Below, piece after piece: positions 30,546-37,438 of a stretch of DNA of 63,738 bases. The stretch's first letter is position 1; every line of letters starts with the position of its first letter. The notes below the pieces were generated by a model. That model worked only from the letters and a program-made list of their open reading frames with translations, was not told the origin of the DNA and did no database searches. The stretch lies in assembly GCA_937862575.1 (NCBI GenBank), contig CALMFM010000155.1:1-63738 (forward strand), given 5' to 3'. The stretch is from an uncultured Bacillota bacterium. Lineage in GTDB: Bacteria > Bacillota_I > Bacilli_A > Izemoplasmatales > Hujiaoplasmataceae. The position numbers and the translations under genes are program-made.

Positions 30546-30580
30546 AAAGGGATTCGCTTTCAAACGAATCCCTTTCTTTT
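30546..30580. terminator. Bidirectional terminator between convergent DUF1189 gene and pullulanase gene
   Basis: AAAGGGATTCG-ctttcaaa-CGAATCCCTTT then TCTTTTT. Confidence 0.85.
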
Positions 30581-30589
30581 TGTATGAAT

Positions 30590-33415
30590 TTAGAATTTTC
30601 TTCTATATACGAAGAAGCCGACTAAGGCTAACATTCCAAAGAATATTGTTGAATATGTTAATGAATCACAAGAGCCACAACCAGTAGGTGTATCATCAAC
30701 GGGATTTACTACTACACCTTGATAAAACACTAGTGTTTCGTTTTCCAAAGCTATGAAATCCGAACCGTCTACGTATGTTTTGATGACTTCGTTAGATATT
30801 CCAGATGAATTACCAACTAAATTCCACTCACCTTCAGGTAAAGGATATTTGGCAAAATCATCTGTGTTATGAATGACTAGGATTGTGTCGAATGAATCGC
30901 CGTTTGCATAACTTGAAATAGTATAAGCAATTACTGAATCATCTTCATAATCAATGAAGTCGATCGCTGCTAAAACTTCATCTGCCGTGGTCATTCTAAA
31001 TGCAGGGTGTCCAAGTCGGAATGCAATCATTTCTTTATAATATTGATAAACTTCATAGTTTGTTTCTTGAACCATCAAATCCCATCTCAATTGGTTGGTT
31101 GAATCAGGAGATTGATAAGAATTTGAATCAAAACCACCGGATACTGCCGGTTTGGATCTCATAAATTCGGCACCGGCATGGATGAATGGAATACCTTGAG
31201 ACAAAAGCACAATTGCATTAGCTTGTTTTATCATATCTGGGATGAACTCTCTTTGAGCGGTGCTTGTAGATAATTTGATTTTGTCATAAAGAGTATTATT
31301 ATCATGTGCGGATACATAGTTGATGACTTGTGTAGGATTATTTCCCCAGAACATATTGTAAGACAAGTAACTGTCATCAATGCCAGGAAATTCAGTTCCG
31401 CCGACGATACCGTATTTGATTTTGTTAATAATTGAAGCGTTGACGTCCCATTGAACGAATCCGCCTTCGGATGCGTTGAATACAGACCCTTTAACTCCGT
31501 CTCTTATTTCATCGTTGAAAGCCGCAACACCAGGCATATCTTCGAGATTAACTTTGTTAGCTGTAAGAGTTGAAGATAGCGGAGATGTACCGCCTGTCCA
31601 AGGCTCTCCATAAACCAAAATTGTTGGATCAATTTCATGTAAAGCGGCTACAATCATGTTCATTGTGTCAACATCATGTAATGCCATAAGATCGAATCTG
31701 AATCCGGAGATATTGTATTCTGATGCCCAGAATGTAACTGAGTCGACCATGAATTTTTGCATCATTGCTCTTTCAGAAGCTGTTTCATTTCCGGTTCCAG
31801 AACCATTACTGAAAGAACCATCTGCGTTCATTCTGTAATAATATCCAGGAAGGATAAGGCTGAAATTAGAATCGGCACTTTGTCCCGTGTGATTATAAAC
31901 AACATCCATGACTATTCTCAAGTCATTTTCTGTGAAAGTCGTTACTACTTGTTTAAATTCATTGATTCTGACTGAGCCATCATATGGATTGGTTGAATAA
32001 TATCCTTCCAAAACGTTGAAGTTAAGAGGCATATATCCCCAGTTGAATTGAGAACTTGATCCGGATTCATCTACTGCGTTTCCATAATCAAAGAATGGCA
32101 ACAATTGAACGTGGGTAACTCCCATATCGATGATGTGGTCTAACCCGGTGGCTATACCACTATAAGTAGTTCCTCTTACAGTTAGTCCAAGGAATTTTCC
32201 CCTATAGGATTCATATTCTTGGTCGACTACCCAACTGTTATGAGTGGTCAAGTCGCGGACGTGCAATTCGTAGATAACTGAATCGGTATAATTTTCAATA
32301 GTATCTGGTCTTACTCCGTATTCAAAACCATCAGGATTTGTTTGTGAGAAGTCAACAATCATACCTCTGATTCCGTTAATTCCAGAACTCTTGGCATAAG
32401 GATCTATCACTTCATTGGTACTAATTCCGTTTGTAACTGTGTATGTATAATAATTCCCATGAAGATTTTCATCTACAGTTGCGGTCCAAGTACCTTTAAG
32501 GCTTTTTGTCATCTCAATGCTTTGTGTAGGTGTGTCTGTAGCGGTAGAATCTTTGGCAATCAAATATTCTGGAGTTCCGGAATCGTAGATATTTAAAATG
32601 ACGCTGCTTGCAATAGGAGCCCATAGTTTAAATTCTGTAGAATTTCCATCAACAACAGCTCCTAAATCATCACCTTCATAGAAATAAGCATCTTCAAATT
32701 GAGTAGTATCATATATTCCGTCAAAAGTAACAATATAATCTTTGATTAACCCAGAGAAATCAACCTCTAAAACATATGTTTTTGTCAAATCCACATTACT
32801 GGTCAATCTCATAGTTCCCGAATTGTAAGACAACGTGATTGACTGAGGAGCGGTAATGATGTCGTTGACTTTAAGTGTAATATCACTTTGTTCAACTATT
32901 GAAGTTAAAGTAAATTTGATTGTTTGAACGTCAGTGAAATAAGCGTTGATAACCTTGTCAGATTTATCTGGACCATCAGGATCGTCGATTGAATAACCGA
33001 TTCTTTCGTCACCTTGAACAAAATATACATGTAATTCGCCGTTTTCAACTGCGGTTGGAACAATTATGTATCGATCTTTGTCGATGTCTTTGGCTGCCCA
33101 TTCATTCAATCTTACAATGACACCAATTTGACTTACCTCAGTCATTCCGTTAGCAACCATATCGATGGTAGCGACGGCGCCCCAACTATCGGTTACAATA
33201 GTTCCGCCATCTTCGTCAAAGCCATATCCGGCGCCATTACCACCTTGCGGCCATAACCATAAATTCCACCCATCGTCATAGTCGTTATTATATCTGAAGT
33301 AATGCACAATCAACGTATCTGGGGCTGTTTCCAGCGCTTCAACGTTGTCCATGCTTATAATAGTAAATATTGCAAATGCACTAAATGTTATAAATAACAA
33401 TATTTTTTTAAGCAT
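30590..33415 (-). CDS. pulA: Secreted type I pullulanase (CBM41 + CBM48-like + GH13) with C-terminal TGCG-TM-RRK anchor
   Basis: Signal peptide; CBM41 LIVHYFRYNNDYDDGWNLWLWP; FNWGYMPLNFNVLEGYYSTNP; SGFRFDLMALHD; LVYGEPW; SAHDNNTL; tail PTGCGSCDSLTYSTIFFGMLALVGFFVYRRKF. Confidence 0.92.
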   Translation of the reverse strand: MLKKILLFITFSAFAIFTIISMDNVEALETAPDTLIVHYFRYNNDYDDGWNLWLWPQGGNGAGYGFDEDGGTIVTDSWGAVATIDMVANGMTEVSQIGVIVRLNEWAAKDIDKDRYIIVPTAVENGELHVYFVQGDERIGYSIDDPDGPDKSDKVINAYFTDVQTIKFTLTSIVEQSDITLKVNDIITAPQSITLSYNSGTMRLTSNVDLTKTYVLEVDFSGLIKDYIVTFDGIYDTTQFEDAYFYEGDDLGAVVDGNSTEFKLWAPIASSVILNIYDSGTPEYLIAKDSTATDTPTQSIEMTKSLKGTWTATVDENLHGNYYTYTVTNGISTNEVIDPYAKSSGINGIRGMIVDFSQTNPDGFEYGVRPDTIENYTDSVIYELHVRDLTTHNSWVVDQEYESYRGKFLGLTVRGTTYSGIATGLDHIIDMGVTHVQLLPFFDYGNAVDESGSSSQFNWGYMPLNFNVLEGYYSTNPYDGSVRINEFKQVVTTFTENDLRIVMDVVYNHTGQSADSNFSLILPGYYYRMNADGSFSNGSGTGNETASERAMMQKFMVDSVTFWASEYNISGFRFDLMALHDVDTMNMIVAALHEIDPTILVYGEPWTGGTSPLSSTLTANKVNLEDMPGVAAFNDEIRDGVKGSVFNASEGGFVQWDVNASIINKIKYGIVGGTEFPGIDDSYLSYNMFWGNNPTQVINYVSAHDNNTLYDKIKLSTSTAQREFIPDMIKQANAIVLLSQGIPFIHAGAEFMRSKPAVSGGFDSNSYQSPDSTNQLRWDLMVQETNYEVYQYYKEMIAFRLGHPAFRMTTADEVLAAIDFIDYEDDSVIAYTISSYANGDSFDTILVIHNTDDFAKYPLPEGEWNLVGNSSGISNEVIKTYVDGSDFIALENETLVFYQGVVVNPVDDTPTGCGSCDSLTYSTIFFGMLALVGFFVYRRKF

Positions 33416-33492
33416 AATAAACCTCCTTTAAAATAAAACCCTTTCATACAATTATTTTACCATAAATGCCGTTATTTACATATTATAAAGCC

Positions 33493-33506
33493 TGTAACCG
33501 ATTACT
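33493..33506. promoter_or_regulatory. Candidate LacI-family/CcpA (cre-like) operator 1
   Basis: TGTAACCGATTACT, dyad GTAA-CCGA-TTAC, close to the TGNAANCGNTNNCA consensus. Confidence 0.45.
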
Positions 33507-33519
33507 TTTTAATTAAAAA

Positions 33520-33533
33520 CTAAAGCGCTTGCA
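33520..33533. promoter_or_regulatory. Candidate LacI-family/CcpA (cre-like) operator 2
   Basis: CTAAAGCGCTTGCA with palindromic AAGCGCTT core. Confidence 0.45.
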
Positions 33534-33630
33534 TAAATAAGTTTCAAGTAGTAAAATAAAGTTACAATACTGTTTTTATGTTAAAGATAGTATAAAAACT
33601 TTATATATATAATAAAATTAGGAGGAAAAA

Positions 33631-36033
33631 ATGAAGAAAAAATTGTTTTTACTGTTTTTTTCTGCACTAGCTTTGCTAGGGTTCGTCTCGGTTTCGGTTG
33701 TTAACGAAGTCAAGGCCGCAGCTGCTGGCGAAGTCGTATTCCACTACCAAAAATGGTATGAAGATTATGATACTGCAGGCCTTTGGGTCTGGGGCACTGG
33801 CACAGACGGAACAGCTAATGGCGTTGAAAAAGCCGGCATCGACGATTTTGGAGCTTACTTCAACATCGCAATCGGTTCAGACGCAACATCCATGGGTGTG
33901 ATTCCTATTGCTCAGTCAATTGCGACTGATGACAGATGGAATAACAAAGACAGTTATGAAGGAATGGATCTTACGCTTGACGTAACAGCGGCAGCCGCTG
34001 GCGGAACAATGGACGTATACTTCTTTAGCGGAAGCGATACTATATTTGTAGCCGATCCAAACTATATCAACTTGTTTGTTGTTTACTTCACTGCAACAGA
34101 AGAATACGAGACAAACCTTGGTATTCATGCATGGGGTACTGACTGGTACACAGACGAAGCTTACGGCGATTGGAGTATTTGGGGAACCCCAACTACAATC
34201 TTCTCTGCTAACTTCACTACACCAGAAGGCAAACTTGGTAAACTTGGTATGGTTCAAGCCACAGGTTCAGATGCAAACTTCTTAGTTTACGCCGGTAATG
34301 ACGCAACTAAGAAAACTGGCGACGTAGCCGGTTTGTTGACAGACTTCTCTCTTGGCGATGTTACAGCAGTTTATATCGCTGGTGATGTTTACAAGGGTCT
34401 GGACAAAGTTGGTTTGTTCGCAGATTCATCATTTGCTTTCAAATTTGTTCCATTTGACAATACTGACAATGTATTGAGTGGAACATATGCTTCTAAACCA
34501 AATACAATTTTGGTTAAATTCTCTGCAGACGTTCCAGTTGCTTTCTATGACGAAACTCAAGAACCAGAACAAATCGAATATCAAGAATATGAGATCGTAG
34601 GTTATGAGTGGGTACTGAAAGAGAATCCAGTTGTACAAGACGATACAGTATATGATGCTTATGTCGCAACAGCAATTCCTGCTGGTATGGCGAGATTGGT
34701 CATTCACTATCAAAAATGGGATGGAGACTATTCTGACGTAGGTTTCTGGACTTGGGGAACTGGTACTGGCGGAGCTTCTGCTCCAGTATTGAAATCAGGC
34801 GTTGATGATTTCGGTGCCGTATTCGAACTAGATCTAGGTTTGGATGCAACTAGCGTAGGATTGATTCCTATTGCTGACAGCATCAATACAGATGATCGTT
34901 GGGGATACAAAGACTCATTCGGCGGAGCTGACATGGGTTATGATGTTACCGGAATTACAGACGGGCAACAAATCGACATTTACTTCTTCAGTGGTGGTGC
35001 CGTATTCTATACAGCAGATCCAACTAAAGCTAACGTGATCGTAATTAACATGAACACAGCTGGCGAATACGAGGAAAACCTTGGTGTTCACTGCTGGGGT
35101 TGGGATCAAGCTCCTGCTTGGGGAACTCCATATCCAATGACTCATGCTTTGACATCTCCGGATGGCGTACAAGGGCGTGGTGTTCTATTAACAGCTGACG
35201 CTGCTAATCTTGGTAGTGCTGGATTGCTGGTTTATGCTGGCGATGACGCAACTAAGAAAACTGGCGACATCAGCGGCAGCATCTTTGGTGCAGCTTCTGC
35301 TGGCGATGTATTCGTAGTTTACACTACTGTTGATGCAGACGGACATGATTACACTTTGGATAGAGTTACTTTCGTAGATCAATTGATGACTTATGAAAAA
35401 GGCGACCCAATTTGGGATTATGTGACATACTATGAAGATTCATATCCTCGCGTTGAAATCGACTTGACACCATTCTTTAGTTTATGGGATGGCGATACAG
35501 AATTAACAGACGCTATCGAAGAGTTGAACTACAACGTAGAAGATGATGCAATTACAGAATTAGTAGTTGTTTTGGCCGACGGACAAGAACTTGAAGCCGG
35601 ACACGAATATGTTTTGAAATATAACAATGGAGAAGAAGATCCATTGAAAGAACAAGTAGCTGAAATAGCAGTTGCTATCGATGAAGAAGCTCCAGTAATC
35701 ACATTCATCAGCGATCAAGAAGTAACAATCACCGCTGGCGAAGGCTGGGATTCTGAATTGTGGCCAGTTATGAGAGCTGAAGATGATCGTGATGGAAACG
35801 TTACTGACCGCATCTATGTAAAAACTGGTGACGGCACAGTAGATATGAATGAAGTTGGCGTTCACGAAGTAATTCTTACAGTATTTGACAACTGGGGCAA
35901 TGAATCAACCGCTACATTCACAATTAACGTTATAGCACCTGAGACTGGCTGCGGCGCTGCAAGCGCAAGTATTGCCGGAATCGGTCTGTTTGGAATCATT
36001 CTCTTCTTTGTAAAAAGAAAAGAATGGATTTAA
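33631..36033 (+). CDS. Surface alpha-glucan-binding protein: two CBM41-containing repeats, Ig/HYR-like C-terminal domain, TGCG-TM-KRK anchor; no catalytic domain
   Basis: Signal peptide; EVVFHYQKWYEDYDTAGLWVWGTG and RLVIHYQKWDGDYSDVGFWTWGTG repeats; tail ETGCGAASASIAGIGLFGIILFFVKRKEWI. Confidence 0.82.
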   Translation: MKKKLFLLFFSALALLGFVSVSVVNEVKAAAAGEVVFHYQKWYEDYDTAGLWVWGTGTDGTANGVEKAGIDDFGAYFNIAIGSDATSMGVIPIAQSIATDDRWNNKDSYEGMDLTLDVTAAAAGGTMDVYFFSGSDTIFVADPNYINLFVVYFTATEEYETNLGIHAWGTDWYTDEAYGDWSIWGTPTTIFSANFTTPEGKLGKLGMVQATGSDANFLVYAGNDATKKTGDVAGLLTDFSLGDVTAVYIAGDVYKGLDKVGLFADSSFAFKFVPFDNTDNVLSGTYASKPNTILVKFSADVPVAFYDETQEPEQIEYQEYEIVGYEWVLKENPVVQDDTVYDAYVATAIPAGMARLVIHYQKWDGDYSDVGFWTWGTGTGGASAPVLKSGVDDFGAVFELDLGLDATSVGLIPIADSINTDDRWGYKDSFGGADMGYDVTGITDGQQIDIYFFSGGAVFYTADPTKANVIVINMNTAGEYEENLGVHCWGWDQAPAWGTPYPMTHALTSPDGVQGRGVLLTADAANLGSAGLLVYAGDDATKKTGDISGSIFGAASAGDVFVVYTTVDADGHDYTLDRVTFVDQLMTYEKGDPIWDYVTYYEDSYPRVEIDLTPFFSLWDGDTELTDAIEELNYNVEDDAITELVVVLADGQELEAGHEYVLKYNNGEEDPLKEQVAEIAVAIDEEAPVITFISDQEVTITAGEGWDSELWPVMRAEDDRDGNVTDRIYVKTGDGTVDMNEVGVHEVILTVFDNWGNESTATFTINVIAPETGCGAASASIAGIGLFGIILFFVKRKEWI
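33730..34450 (+). repeat. Intragenic repeat unit 1 (CBM41 + 'NLGIHAWGTDW' module)
   Basis: Shares with unit 2 HYQKW.(E/G)DY, I(D)DFGA, ATS.G.IPIA.SI.TDDRW..KDS, DATKKTGD; boundaries approximate. Confidence 0.75.
34693..35380 (+). repeat. Intragenic repeat unit 2 (CBM41 + 'NLGVHCWGWDQ' module)
   Basis: Same conserved blocks as unit 1; boundaries approximate. Confidence 0.75.
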
Positions 36034-36055
36034 TGGGTGAAAGGAGAATATGATT

Positions 36056-37354
36056 ATGAAAAAGTTATTAACTATACTAATATCAGTGTTCGCACTTTTC
36101 GCTTTAGTTAGTTGTACAGAAGAATTGCAACCAGATATCGTTGACTTCAGTTTAAGTCAAGAAAAAGTCACAACAATAACCGTTTGGATGGATGACACTG
36201 ATGGTGTCTTCATGGATCAATTGATTCCGGCATTCAACGCTGTTTATCCGAATATCGAAGTTAACTTCCAACACATGGGAGCTTTGGATTCACGTGACAG
36301 ACTCAAAACATACGGTCTATCTGGAAATGGTGCAGACGTGTTTATGTTCCCACATGACCACTTGTCATTAGCCATTCTTGAGGATTTGGTATACGAGTTA
36401 CCTAACGACCTTTATGAAGAATTGAATGATACGATTCTTGATGTCGCAATGGATATTGCCACAGCAGGATCAAGAGGATCAGCAAACCCTACATTGTATG
36501 CCGTTCCATTATCAATCGAATCAATCTTTATTATGTATAACAAAGACCTTATTTCTGACGAAGAAGTAGCCGCTTTGGAAACATGGCAAGATGTTATTGA
36601 ATATTCAGCCACATTCGCTACTGAAAATCCTGGAAAACAATTATTGACTACCAATTCACATTGGGCAGACAACTATTATCTAGAAGCTTTCTATTCAGCA
36701 TTTGGTTGGAGACCTCATGGAACAGATGGTACTGATGGTACTTTGGTTGGGTTCGAGAGCACAAACCTTACAAATGCTTTGGAATGGATTTATAACGATC
36801 TGAAACCGATAGTAACCGGTAACGACTCTTATAACTCTGTTGGTACATCAGCATTTGAACAAGGTCAAGCTGCGATGATTATTACTGGACCTTGGTCAAT
36901 CACAACTTTCGAAGGCAAATTAGATAATCTTGGAGCAACAACTCTTCCTGGCTTTGCCGAAGATACTCCTGGAGTTGTCGACGAAGTAAGAACATTTGCA
37001 GGATCACAGATGGTTGCAGTTTACAAATATTCACCGAATAAAGAAGCAGCAATCAGCTTTGTATCATTCTTGGCAACAGAAGAAGCTCAACAACTTCTTT
37101 ACACAACTTCAAATGACTGTCCAGCTCTGAAAGACCTGAGCAATATCGAAGGAATTTCAACTGACGTTTACATGCAAGTTATGTTGCAACAATTACAAAC
37201 TTCAATTCCAATGCCTACCATCGCTGAAGTCACATATTACTGGGCTGCAGCACAAACAATGGTAGTCAACATTTGGGATAGTGCCGCTGACATTGTTACA
37301 GAACAAAAGAAAGCCGAAGCATCATTCCTTGCTTCAAAAGCATTGGCCCAATAA
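36056..37354 (+). CDS. Maltodextrin-type ABC transporter substrate-binding lipoprotein
   Basis: Lipobox FALVSCTE; family 1 extracellular solute-binding protein pattern (TITVWMDDTDG..., GQAAMIITGPWSITTFE, FAGSQMVAVYKYSPNKEAAISFVSFLATEEAQ). Confidence 0.9.
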   Translation: MKKLLTILISVFALFALVSCTEELQPDIVDFSLSQEKVTTITVWMDDTDGVFMDQLIPAFNAVYPNIEVNFQHMGALDSRDRLKTYGLSGNGADVFMFPHDHLSLAILEDLVYELPNDLYEELNDTILDVAMDIATAGSRGSANPTLYAVPLSIESIFIMYNKDLISDEEVAALETWQDVIEYSATFATENPGKQLLTTNSHWADNYYLEAFYSAFGWRPHGTDGTDGTLVGFESTNLTNALEWIYNDLKPIVTGNDSYNSVGTSAFEQGQAAMIITGPWSITTFEGKLDNLGATTLPGFAEDTPGVVDEVRTFAGSQMVAVYKYSPNKEAAISFVSFLATEEAQQLLYTTSNDCPALKDLSNIEGISTDVYMQVMLQQLQTSIPMPTIAEVTYYWAAAQTMVVNIWDSAADIVTEQKKAEASFLASKALAQ

Positions 37355-37375
37355 AGACTTAGTGATAACTAGAAT

Positions 37376-37404
37376 GGCCTTCCGTAACAAGAAGGCCTTC
37401 TTTT
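37376..37404 (+). terminator. Hairpin/partial terminator between binding protein and permease genes
   Basis: GGCCTTC-cgtaacaa-GAAGGCC followed by TTCTTTTC. Confidence 0.65.
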
Positions 37405-37438
37405 CTAGGCATCTTGAATCAAATTTAGGAGAAGAATT

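Noticed and set aside
33730-35380. Considered whether the internal repeats represent a recent tandem DNA duplication or slippage array
   Set aside because: The units are similar at protein level in blocks but clearly diverged in sequence and length, so this is an old domain duplication, not a nucleotide-level repeat.
33916-35865. Several antisense ORFs (60-113 aa) within the CBM41 gene
   Set aside because: Antisense frames in a repetitive gene; Cys/Ser-rich, no conserved domain.
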